Assembly: GCA_964342695.1 (NCBI GenBank) | Contig: CAYFFV010000023.1 | Coordinates: 1-28,510 of the forward strand | Reading direction: 5' to 3' | DNA length: 28,510 nt | DNA from: CAYFFV01 sp964342695 | Lineage (GTDB): Bacteria > Acidobacteriota > Vicinamibacteria > Vicinamibacterales > UBA8438 | Part shown: in pieces, positions 18,171 through 24,362 of the stretch | Numbering within the stretch: the stretch's first letter is position 1 | Layout: each line of letters begins with the position of its first letter | Position numbers and translations under genes: made by a program | The notes under the pieces: model-generated | What the model saw: the letters and a program-made list of their open reading frames with translations, nothing else | Databases searched by the model: none | Told to the model about the DNA's origin: nothing

Positions 18171-18201
18171 ATGTACGTGTAGCAGGAAGCTTCACGTACA
18201 T
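18171..18201. repeat. 9-bp perfect inverted repeat upstream of the PQQ-propeller gene
   Basis: ATGTACGTG (18171-18179) and CACGTACAT (18193-18201) form a perfect 9-bp inverted repeat around a 13-base centre. It lies about 150 bp upstream of the PQQ-propeller start and downstream of the terminator of the next gene. It could be an operator for a dimeric regulator. No T-run follows, so it is not a good intrinsic terminator. Confidence 0.5.
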
Positions 18202-18220
18202 GGAAGGTGTCGTTCCATAA

Positions 18221-18262
18221 AAAGTAAGAACCGCCGAAACAGTTAAACTTTCGGCAGTTCTT
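18221..18262 (-). terminator. Intrinsic terminator of the 330-residue secreted protein gene
   Basis: The minus strand forms a 14-bp stem with one mismatch, AAGAACTGCCGAAA / TTTCGGCGGTTCTT (arms 18249-18262 and 18226-18239), with a 9-base loop, followed by ACTTTTTA. It begins 39 bases after the stop codon of the gene at 18302. Confidence 0.85.
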
Positions 18263-18301
18263 TAATCTACAAGAAATATCTGAATCGCAAACACCAGACC
18301 A

Positions 18302-19294
18302 CTATTCGTTTTTCGCTCGAGCTCCGCTGAGCGCGTTGGGCACGGAATAGTTTCCTTCATGGCAAGCGTACTCATATATGTCATAGTCGCTGTCACGCCT
18401 CAAAGGAAAAGATGCGGTCCATGGAGCGTTGTAAGTTTCCGGATCATCAACGTGGATCGAGTACTTCAACGTATCTGGTCCGACGACGGTAAACCGCTCA
18501 ACAAGTCGCTGTGATTCAGACTGTCTTGAGCGAATACCCGCCGATGCACCACGCATACTCTGAACTTCACGAAAATTTGTAGATTCCACCACCAAGGTGT
18601 TCCCTTCCCAATGACCACGGGGGTCGCCTTCCCATTGCTGGATACTGTCATCAATATGAGATCGACCGTCGATAGGAATAATACGTGCCCGGTGAATCAT
18701 CTCGCCCAAGATGACGACGTACCCGGGAGGCTGCAGGATTTGCGCACCGTTGTTGTAAACACCAGGCATCATGATGCCAATGACACCACGGGTGATACAA
18801 CGATCTGCCGACTCCATATATTCCCAAGAATCGTGCAAGTGATCCCGATTATAGCGAAGCACCTCATGAGCACTTGGAGTCCAATCAGGAATCTGACCAT
18901 TTAGTGGCTCAACAATTAAAGCGGGAGCCGGATATTCATCAGCTTCGTTCCAGAACGAATCAAACCAATGGGCGCCGTACGCACCAATTATCTCACCAGC
19001 ACTCTTTTCTCGCGCTTCAGCTGCGCGCCTTGCAGCCTCGGCCTCTCGAGCCGCCGCAATGGCAACGAGATCATCGGCCGAAAAATCAGGACCTGAAAAA
19101 CCATCCGGCAGTTCCATCGGTGTAGCTAAAGCATCGAGATTGCTCCACATGCCCTGGATGTCCGGTTGACCGTCAGCAAGGATCGCCGGAGACCACTCCG
19201 AGTTGTTCCTGTTCTGCCCAGCGGCGGGCGTCGAGAAAACCGATCCAGCTAGGGCCATAACCATTACGAAAGTGAATATCGAGCGACTTGCCAT
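18302..19294 (-). CDS. Secreted protein of an acidobacterial paralogous family, function unknown
   Basis: The 330-residue product has a clear signal peptide (IFTFVMVMALAGSVFS, cleavage near AAG-Q). Its mature part begins with ILADGQPDIQGMWSN, the 'DGxPDxQGxW' signature of a family found in many paralogous copies in Vicinamibacteria genomes. The C-terminal block YEYACHEGNYSVPN is also typical, with one cysteine and one histidine; RGHWEGNTLVVES is the central conserved strand. The reaction is unknown. An Ala/Arg/Glu-rich helix (about residues 78-98) looks like a lineage insert. The start is secure: AGGAGGAG lies 4 bp upstream of ATG 19294. A strong terminator follows. Confidence 0.85.
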   Translation of the reverse strand: MASRSIFTFVMVMALAGSVFSTPAAGQNRNNSEWSPAILADGQPDIQGMWSNLDALATPMELPDGFSGPDFSADDLVAIAAAREAEAARRAAEAREKSAGEIIGAYGAHWFDSFWNEADEYPAPALIVEPLNGQIPDWTPSAHEVLRYNRDHLHDSWEYMESADRCITRGVIGIMMPGVYNNGAQILQPPGYVVILGEMIHRARIIPIDGRSHIDDSIQQWEGDPRGHWEGNTLVVESTNFREVQSMRGASAGIRSRQSESQRLVERFTVVGPDTLKYSIHVDDPETYNAPWTASFPLRRDSDYDIYEYACHEGNYSVPNALSGARAKNE

Positions 19295-19340
19295 GCTACT
19301 CCTCCTGTATTCAGGGCAATGTACCTACCAAGTTATGACG

Positions 19341-19370
19341 ATTGTAGCGTCATTCTTGAAAATCTCTAAT
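19341..19370 (-). promoter_or_regulatory. Possible promoter of the 330-residue secreted protein gene
   Basis: The minus strand shows TACAAT (19341-19346) with a weak -35, TTAGAG, 17 bp upstream. It lies about 47 bp ahead of the ATG and starts about 20 bp downstream of the tRNA-like relic. The -10 is a good match and the -35 is poor. Confidence 0.35.
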
Positions 19371-19390
19371 TAATTTATAAATAAGATTGA

Positions 19391-19459
19391 CTACTCAGGC
19401 TGGACTCAAACCAACAAACCTTCGCTTAACAGTTGCGTCACGCCCGATCACGCTGAGCA
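19391..19459 (-). pseudogene. Decayed tRNA-Asn copy (tRNA relic)
   Basis: The first 42 bases match the 3' part of the intact tRNA-Asn at 23.6 kb at 35 of 42 positions without gaps, including the anticodon loop CTGTTAA. The rest resembles the tRNA 5' half with about four bases lost. The acceptor arms still pair (TGCTCAG with CTGAGTA, one G-T), and a T-stem pairs (GTTGG with CCAGC). The D-arm is too short and the anticodon stem no longer pairs. The terminal CCA has become TCA. It cannot be a normal tRNA. It could be the remnant of a duplication, or an old attachment site formed by integration at tRNA-Asn. Confidence 0.75.
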
Positions 19460-19733
19460 GCCCCAATAAGTTAATGAGCAATATTCTAAGGGGTAAACCT
19501 GCTTGTCATCAAGCAAGCAACTACTACCTCGCACCACCACCTTTAGCACCGAAAAGGGAACAAATGTGGATTAGTCAGCTGCAGGTAGCAAGAAAAGTCG
19601 CTCGGGCGCAATGCTTATGTCGGATCGACCAAAGTCTCTAACTTGGCTTTCCTGGACTTTGCACCGATGTGCCCGTAACACGTTACCAGTGTTTCGACTC
19701 AGAGAAAAGGTTGCGCTGGTAAGTGATTGCCTT
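19460..19733. other. Gene-free spacer after the phosphate operon
   Basis: Between the PhoU-domain gene stop (19734) and the tRNA relic I found no credible gene. It has one small hairpin (TGCTTG/CAAGCA, 19500-19515). The open frames here on either strand are short and lack family features or start signals. Confidence 0.5.
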
Positions 19734-20426
19734 CTAGGTCTCGTTGGTGTTCTGTGGTTCGGATGCGGCTTCGTAATAGTCAACCTGGTCGAGCGGCATG
19801 ACAACGCTCGAAAGCACATTAAGAACGTGACCATTGATCCGCTTGTAGAAACGAGTACCCAAAATAAAGGCTGCAGTTGTTGCAGCATCATACTCACTCT
19901 GTCCGATTGTTTTGACCAACCGATCACACTGTCGTGCAGTCTCGCGCCCCGTCTGAATGAGTTCGGTCGCTTCGCCTCGCCTGGACGAGAGCACAATATT
20001 CGCACAAGCTTGATACGAGGATTCAACTTGCTGACGGATCGTTTTCAGTTCATCAAGCTCTTGACCTTCGGGAAGAACATCCGGTCCGATCTCGACAATT
20101 TCAGAAAGATTTTTTGCATAATCACCTAACCGTTCAACGTCTTTAACGAGACTCATGAGCAGTAGAGAGTAAGGAACATCTGCATTGTTGCCGGGAATAG
20201 AGAGATGGGTTGTTAGCGCACGGCGAATTATTCGCTCCAACTCGTTGACTTCAGCATCCGTCTTATGGATTTTATCCTGTGCATTCTCTTCGTGCTCTTC
20301 TCCGAAGTAGACCTGGCCAGCAGAGTAGGTCATTTCACGCGTGAGGTTCAACATTAGCGCGAAGTTGTCAGCAACTTTAGAGAGAGGGTCGCCACCACGA
20401 AAAATACTAAGTAGTTCCTGAAGCAC
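19734..20426 (-). CDS. PhoU-domain protein
   Basis: The 230-residue helical protein has two PhoU-like three-helix repeats: DAEVNELERIIRRALTTHL followed by SLVKDVERLGDYAKNLSEI in the first, and a more divergent second one. The E/D-rich metal-binding pattern (DAEVNELE, DVERLGDYA) is recognisable. In related systems PhoU-domain proteins restrain Na+/Pi cotransporters and signal phosphate status, and this gene sits 13 bp after the cotransporter gene in an obvious operon. The start is GTG at 20426 with GGAG 5 bp upstream. It is cytoplasmic. I call it PhoU-like rather than PhoU because no pst genes are nearby. Confidence 0.88.
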   Translation of the reverse strand: MLQELLSIFRGGDPLSKVADNFALMLNLTREMTYSAGQVYFGEEHEENAQDKIHKTDAEVNELERIIRRALTTHLSIPGNNADVPYSLLLMSLVKDVERLGDYAKNLSEIVEIGPDVLPEGQELDELKTIRQQVESSYQACANIVLSSRRGEATELIQTGRETARQCDRLVKTIGQSEYDAATTAAFILGTRFYKRINGHVLNVLSSVVMPLDQVDYYEAASEPQNTNET

Positions 20427-20439
20427 AATAACTCCGTTC

Positions 20440-21609
20440 TTAATACTGAAATACCCTGCTAATTACAACACCCAAGGCCGGCAGACCGTAGAATAGCAGG
20501 GCAACCCATAGGAGCGTCAACTTTCGAGAACGAACCGCCACTCGGGTCACGCGCCGCGATAGGTTAAGAGGAATATTTCTGATAGCCACTATGGGATAGA
20601 TTAACAGTGTTCCACTCAAGTTAAATAATAGGTGAACCAGTGCTATCTGCAGTCCAGCTGTTGCGTTGACTCCAGAGACGGCCAGTGCAGCGAGAAAACC
20701 GGTAACGGTCGTCCCGATGTTTGCACCGAGTGTTACCGGAAATGCTCTATTCAGGCTGAGAAGCCCGGCGCCTGCCAGTGGAACCAGCAGCGATGTAGTG
20801 ATCGAACTCGATTGAACCATGATTGTGACGATGATCCCGATGATGACCGAAACCACTGCGTTGACTCCGAGGGCTTTATTCACGGCACGTTCGACTCTGG
20901 TTTGTACAGCACCGCTCATGACTTTCACTATAAAAAACAGTGCACTGAATATGAGCAACCCACTTACTGTTATTAAAAACAGGGCCTGATTACCTTCTGT
21001 TGTAAACAAAGCTTCGTTTATGGCGGAAATAGGAGCCATCCCAAAGCTCAGCACGACGCGAAGTGGACTTTGGTAGGTGACCCCTCCGATATTGCCCAGA
21101 AACCCAGTTAACCATCCGGCTGTGGACTGTAAAAACCCAGTCGCGATCTCCAACGGTAATAGGACTAAAACCGCAAGGTAATTGAAGACGTCATGGCAGA
21201 TGGCAACTGGAAAAGCCCGTTCAAATTCTTCGCGACGTCCGATGTGACCGAGCGCAACAATGGTGTTGGTGACCGTTGTGCCGATGTTGGCACCCATTAC
21301 CATCGGAACAGCATTCAGCAGTGGGAGAGGATTTTCTGGTGCGGCAACCAGCCCAACAATCATCGCTGTTGTAACTGATGAACTCTGGACAAGGGTCGTG
21401 GCGAGTAGTCCGACCAATAGTCCCATGAAAGGGTTTTCAGTTGCGGTGAAGAAGCTTTGGATTAAATCCTCTCCAAGAAGTCTAAAACCGCCACCGAGAC
21501 CACGCACTCCAACAAGGAAAACAAACAGTAACCCAGCAACGGCAAGTAAACGAAGGGCGACTGAAGGTCTGTGGATGTCAGGAGTTACGGCTGATTTCTT
21601 AGAGTTCAC
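20440..21609 (-). CDS. Na+/phosphate cotransporter (Na/Pi-cotransporter family II, NptA-like)
   Basis: Inner-membrane symporter, 389 residues, with the internal duplication of the Na_Pi_cotrans family. TTLVQSSSVTTAMIVGLVAA in the first half and TIMVQSSSITTSLLVPLAGA in the second are the paired QSSS substrate/Na+ sites. Each is followed by a GANIGTTVT block. Eight or more hydrophobic segments are visible. The start is taken as GTG at 21609 with GAGAGGGA about 9 bp upstream; the open frame extends to 21654 without a good start signal. The PhoU-like domain, often fused to such transporters, is here a separate downstream gene. A PHO-box-like element and -10 box precede it, suggesting induction by phosphate starvation. 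Confidence 0.92.
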   Translation of the reverse strand: MNSKKSAVTPDIHRPSVALRLLAVAGLLFVFLVGVRGLGGGFRLLGEDLIQSFFTATENPFMGLLVGLLATTLVQSSSVTTAMIVGLVAAPENPLPLLNAVPMVMGANIGTTVTNTIVALGHIGRREEFERAFPVAICHDVFNYLAVLVLLPLEIATGFLQSTAGWLTGFLGNIGGVTYQSPLRVVLSFGMAPISAINEALFTTEGNQALFLITVSGLLIFSALFFIVKVMSGAVQTRVERAVNKALGVNAVVSVIIGIIVTIMVQSSSITTSLLVPLAGAGLLSLNRAFPVTLGANIGTTVTGFLAALAVSGVNATAGLQIALVHLLFNLSGTLLIYPIVAIRNIPLNLSRRVTRVAVRSRKLTLLWVALLFYGLPALGVVISRVFQY

Positions 21610-21668
21610 TTTAAGAGGTCCCTCTCGTCGAGTCTGTCGAGAGCCAGTACACACCGAGCAACATCGGC

Positions 21669-21722
21669 ATTGTAGCGAATTAACAAGTTATGCTGTGTTA
21701 CGGCCATGTAACTTTTTGGTTA
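21669..21722 (-). promoter_or_regulatory. PHO-box-like promoter of the cotransporter-PhoU operon
   Basis: On the minus strand four half-sites, TTAAC, GTTAC, GTAAC and ATAAC, end at 21719, 21708, 21697 and 21687, a spacing of 11, 11 and 10 bp. Twelve bases after the last comes TACAAT (21669-21674). There is no good -35 hexamer. Direct repeats with 11-bp period in place of a -35, about 11 nt before a -10, is the design of PhoB/PhoP-activated promoters. The binding protein is inferred and is not encoded in the window. Confidence 0.6.
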
Positions 21723-21737
21723 ATGGTTCCCTTAAAA
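21683..21737 (-). repeat. 55-bp direct repeat, copy 1
   Basis: 54 of 55 bases are identical to the copy at 23028-23082, in the same orientation; the one difference is in the T-run after ATGTAAC. It covers the stop codon of the porin gene and lies about 75 bp upstream of the cotransporter start. The shared part ends before the -10 box, which fits a conserved regulator-binding block. Confidence 0.95.
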
Positions 21738-23006
21738 TCTGATAACTGTAGCAACGTGAAGTCGGGTCAACAGGTTGTTTGATGTGTCATTTTCTGGAAC
21801 GTTTAATAGTTTTGTCAGGTGAAGCGTCATGTCGAGACTGAAACCAGGCTTTATAAAGTAGGATGTTTCGATCATGTTCAGACGTAAATTTGTTCCTGGC
21901 ATGTCGCTAAACACAAATGCTGAAGGTGTGACATCTTGCCCAATCCAGCCGCTTGTGTAGGTAACACCCCATGAACCACCGGGTCCTGGATCTCCGTAGC
22001 CGGCTTCAATCCAGAGACCATTGTTCTGGTTGGTCGTGGCCCGTGTATTAACTGCATAGTCGACAAGCAGTCGAAACGGGTAGCCATTACGCGACGTTGC
22101 AAGAGTCGCTTCAGCGATAACGTCTATAACATTAAATTCAGAGGCGTAATTTGTCACGACACCGTCAAAACTTCGAATAACTCGGTTAGTTAGGATACTG
22201 GTGAGTTGGCCACTTGCTTGAGCGACTGCTATCTGATCAGTATTTCTCCACATGTAATTGGTAGCTGAAAACTGAAGGCTGTTTGATCCAAACTTAAAAG
22301 ATACTGCTCCTGAGCCCCCGAGCATATAAGCATCGGCCCCACGGGACACCTCGTTAACAGCAGTCTGTATCGCAATCAGATCGACGTCGATATCTTTTTG
22401 AGGCTGCCAGCTAACTTGTTCCCATCCGCCTTCAAAATTGAGATCGTCGTCAAATATCATTTGGGTTCGCATGATAGGCGTGGGAAACTTTCCGATTCCG
22501 AGAGTGAGTGCCTCTACTGCCTGCGGGTTATAGGTGACATAGGCACGATCTAAGTTGAATGGTTTGGGCTGGAAGAATCCCTTAAAAGTTTGGTTCGTTG
22601 ATGCTGGAGTGCCAGGGTCACCGCTCGCAACCTGAAGATAAAAGTCCGTCTCTTCATTAATCTGAGCATCCACTCTGAGCCGCAACCGAAGCCGGGCTCG
22701 ATTTCGGGTCGGCCGACCGGATTGGTAGAAACCTTCGTAACGGGAGCGAAAATCACCACTAATTGTGAGACGGTCCACCCAAGATACTTCTTCTGCTGAC
22801 TCACTGGAGTTCTCGTCAGCTGGGACATCTTGGTTAGTCGTTACATTGTTATTTTCAATAGCATTGAAGGCGGTCGCTAAAAGCCTTGATGGTAATGATG
22901 GAAATTCTGATTGGGCAGCGATTGTAGTTTTTGCACTTGACACAAAAACGAGTATGAACAAAAACAATAGATATCGGAACCGGTAATGGAAAGTCACAAA
23001 AATCAT
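21732..23006 (-). CDS. Outer-membrane porin (putative phosphate-inducible porin)
   Basis: The 424-residue product has a signal peptide (YLLFLFILVFVSSA, cleavage near IAAQ), a short Asn/Glu/Ser-rich linker, and then a beta-barrel of alternating strands, starting GDFRSRYEGFYQSGRPTRNR and ARLRLRLRVDAQINEETDF. It ends VATVIRF, with the C-terminal phenylalanine recognised by the BAM complex. The pattern resembles the 'putative porin' (Porin_5-like) group. The substrate is not readable from the sequence; phosphate is inferred from the neighbouring transporter and the shared PHO-box-like promoter. The predicted transcription start is within a few bases of the ATG, so the mRNA may be leaderless; no Shine-Dalgarno is seen. 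Confidence 0.85.
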   Translation of the reverse strand: MIFVTFHYRFRYLLFLFILVFVSSAKTTIAAQSEFPSLPSRLLATAFNAIENNNVTTNQDVPADENSSESAEEVSWVDRLTISGDFRSRYEGFYQSGRPTRNRARLRLRLRVDAQINEETDFYLQVASGDPGTPASTNQTFKGFFQPKPFNLDRAYVTYNPQAVEALTLGIGKFPTPIMRTQMIFDDDLNFEGGWEQVSWQPQKDIDVDLIAIQTAVNEVSRGADAYMLGGSGAVSFKFGSNSLQFSATNYMWRNTDQIAVAQASGQLTSILTNRVIRSFDGVVTNYASEFNVIDVIAEATLATSRNGYPFRLLVDYAVNTRATTNQNNGLWIEAGYGDPGPGGSWGVTYTSGWIGQDVTPSAFVFSDMPGTNLRLNMIETSYFIKPGFSLDMTLHLTKLLNVPENDTSNNLLTRLHVATVIRF

Positions 23007-23014
23007 GTCTGACT

Positions 23015-23067
23015 ATGCTATCGAATCACAAGTTATGCTGTGTTACGGCCATGTAACTTTTGGGTTA
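23015..23067 (-). promoter_or_regulatory. PHO-box-like promoter of the porin gene
   Basis: Carries the same four TAAC-type half-sites as the cotransporter promoter (inside repeat copy 2). Eleven bases after the last comes TAGCAT (23015-23020) as a -10 box. The -10 lies outside the repeated block, yet its spacing is kept within one base, which supports real promoter function. The start of transcription would fall near 23008. Confidence 0.58.
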
Positions 23068-23082
23068 ATGGTTCCCTTAAAA
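23028..23082 (-). repeat. 55-bp direct repeat, copy 2
   Basis: Matches copy 1 (21683-21737) at 54 of 55 positions. It lies 21 bp upstream of the porin ATG. Identity drops sharply on both sides apart from a few flanking bases, so it is a discrete unit and not part of a longer gene duplication. Confidence 0.95.
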
Positions 23083-23102
23083 ACTGCCCCACCCCGCCCG
23101 AT

Positions 23103-23276
23103 CTAGTCCGCGTCTTCTACGTCTGCCGGATCACCACGGAAGTCGATGTATTTGAGGCAGTTCGTCTTGCTGCTGGCACAGCGGGCATACCTCACGCGCT
23201 GTCCCGTGTCCGCAGCGTGGTTCAATGACTCAAAATAAGACAGCAGTTGATTCTCACTGAGCAGAATGGGGGTCTC
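23103..23276 (-). pseudogene. GC-rich gene remnant with zinc-finger-like motif
   Basis: A 57-codon open stretch without ATG reads ILLSENQLLSYFESLNH near its start and ends KYIDFRGDPADVEDAD before TAG at 23103. A second minus frame over its middle reads VIEPRCGHGTAREVCPLC, a CxH...CxxC zinc-ribbon-like pattern. Joining the two frames with two small shifts would give one coherent small protein, so this looks like a degraded or error-containing gene. GC content is visibly higher than in the flanks. The plus-strand frame over it (23040-23228) starts inside the 55-bp repeat and is probably a shadow. Confidence 0.3.
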
Positions 23277-23520
23277 CTAGCTTCTTGGGTGTCTGCGTTG
23301 ACGATACCAAAGGTGCCACCAAACCGGAACCTAGAAACTTCCGAAAAATGGAGAATATAAATCGTGGACGGATATATACATATCCTTAGACCTCTCGCGG
23401 TTTTGAACTTTTTTTAAATCGACAGGGGGAAAATTCAGACCCGGGGTCGGTTTCCCCGGGGTCTAAAAGGGTGCGAAGAGTGTTGGGGTAGCCACAAAAT
23501 CCGCCACACTTAAGACAATA
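23277..23520. other. Gene-free spacer with palindromes
   Basis: No credible gene. It holds two palindromes (listed separately or described here): GGATAT/ATATCC (23370-23385) and a GC-rich REP-like hairpin at 23430-23466. The sequence between them includes a T7 run near 23409. Confidence 0.5.
23430..23466. repeat. REP-like GC-rich palindrome
   Basis: AGACCCGGGG and CCCCGGGGTCT pair around a short TCGGTTT loop, with one bulged base. The flanking AAAATTC and GGGGGAAAA context resembles small REP-type palindromes that flank RAYT transposases in other genomes. No transposase is present here, and only one copy is seen in the window, so the repeat-family assignment is a guess. Confidence 0.4.
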
Positions 23521-23548
23521 AGGGCTAACCCACTTTGGATTAACCCCT
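23521..23548 (-). terminator. Probable terminator after tRNA-Asn
   Basis: On the minus strand, AGGGGTTAATCCA and TGGGTTAGCCCT pair with two imperfect positions around a 3-4 base loop, followed by TATTGTCTT. It starts 8 bases after the CCA end of the tRNA. The T-run is weak, so confidence is moderate. Confidence 0.55.
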
Positions 23549-23556
23549 ATTTAAAT

Positions 23557-23632
23557 TGGCTCCTCAGGTTAGACTCGAACTAACAACCCTTCGGTTAACA
23601 GCCGAATGCTCTACCAATTGAGCTACTGAGGA
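23557..23632 (-). tRNA. tRNA-Asn (anticodon GTT)
   Basis: A full 76-base cloverleaf including encoded CCA. The acceptor arms TCCTCAG and CTGAGGA pair fully, with discriminator G. The anticodon arm is TTCGG-CTGTTAA-CCGAA with GTT at 23597-23599, and the T-arm contains GTTCGAGTC. A good promoter lies 36 bp upstream. It is the intact counterpart of the relic at 19391. Confidence 0.97.
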
Positions 23633-23668
23633 TCACAAACCTTTATTCGGACGACGAACAAACTTTGA

Positions 23669-23698
23669 ATATTATCGAATAAACCTAAAGAGGGTCAA
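23669..23698 (-). promoter_or_regulatory. Promoter of tRNA-Asn
   Basis: The minus strand has TTGACC (23693-23698), an 18-bp spacer and TAATAT (23669-23674), which places the start of transcription about 30 bases ahead of the tRNA. It begins 12 bp after the stop codon of the DUF4203-like gene. Confidence 0.7.
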
Positions 23699-23710
23699 AC
23701 CTTATCACTT

Positions 23711-24316
23711 CTAACCATTTTCAACTTTTCTTGCTCGTCCAGAAGTTCTTAGTTGCACAAATAGTGCAACAGTTCCAAGAATCAACCAACCGGACCAAAA
23801 ATTCATACTTGTACTCCAAGATACAACAGAATACAGAGATTCAATATCACCATTAACCGCCGAAACCACGCTCTGGTTACCGGTAAGCGCCAAAATACCA
23901 ATAATTACGGTCCAAGCTCCTCCAAAAGAGGTCCCAATCATAATGAAATACCGCCGCAGGGCCAGAGCACAAAGGGCCCCGATTAAACACACTCCTAGCA
24001 TTAGCCAAATACTGGGATTTTCCACTTCAGATACCCACATCGCGTTCAGGATTACAGGACCAAGAGCCGCACCACACAAAGCTACTCCAATCAAATAAGC
24101 TGCAATCGCCAGCAAAGACCCAAGCAATCCGCAACCTATAGTTATGGCGAATGCAAGCCATGTATCAAATTGTTCAAAAAATAGCGTGCTAGCGATTACA
24201 CCAGCCACAAAACCAAGAATGGCAAGTAACACTCGTAACAATCTATATCCAAGAAAACACGCAAGCAGTCCACCTGCAAGTAGAATGATTGCTATCGGAA
24301 TATGGAGAGAAACCAA
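23711..24316 (-). CDS. Polytopic membrane protein, DUF4203/TMEM198-like
   Basis: The 201-residue product is mostly hydrophobic, with about seven membrane segments, for example IAIILLAGGLLACFLGYRLL, LLAILGFVAGVIASTLFF and FAITIGCGLLGSLLAIAAYL. Repeated Gly and a GYRLLR motif after the first segment are features of the DUF4203 (TMEM198-like) family, whose function is unknown. The frame begins with TTG at 24316 with AGGG about 8 bp upstream; no ATG lies nearby. The C terminus is basic (RTSGRARKVENG) and probably cytoplasmic. It is divergent from the flippase-glycosyltransferase gene, with 46 bp between. Confidence 0.75.
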   Translation of the reverse strand: MVSLHIPIAIILLAGGLLACFLGYRLLRVLLAILGFVAGVIASTLFFEQFDTWLAFAITIGCGLLGSLLAIAAYLIGVALCGAALGPVILNAMWVSEVENPSIWLMLGVCLIGALCALALRRYFIMIGTSFGGAWTVIIGILALTGNQSVVSAVNGDIESLYSVVSWSTSMNFWSGWLILGTVALFVQLRTSGRARKVENG

Positions 24317-24362
24317 AGTTATACCCTATTAATTCTGTCGAACAACACCAACGCGTAAAATC

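Noticed and set aside
19387..19641. 84-codon plus-strand frame
   Set aside because: It runs through the tRNA-Asn relic, has no ribosome-binding site, and its low-complexity translation shows no protein-like pattern.
21683..23082. The 55-bp repeats as ends of a transposon carrying the porin
   Set aside because: They are direct, not inverted, no transposase is present, and their position relative to -10 boxes and starts fits a promoter element better.
23040..23228. 62-codon plus-strand frame
   Set aside because: It begins inside the 55-bp promoter repeat and lies opposite the more protein-like minus-strand remnant; no start signal.
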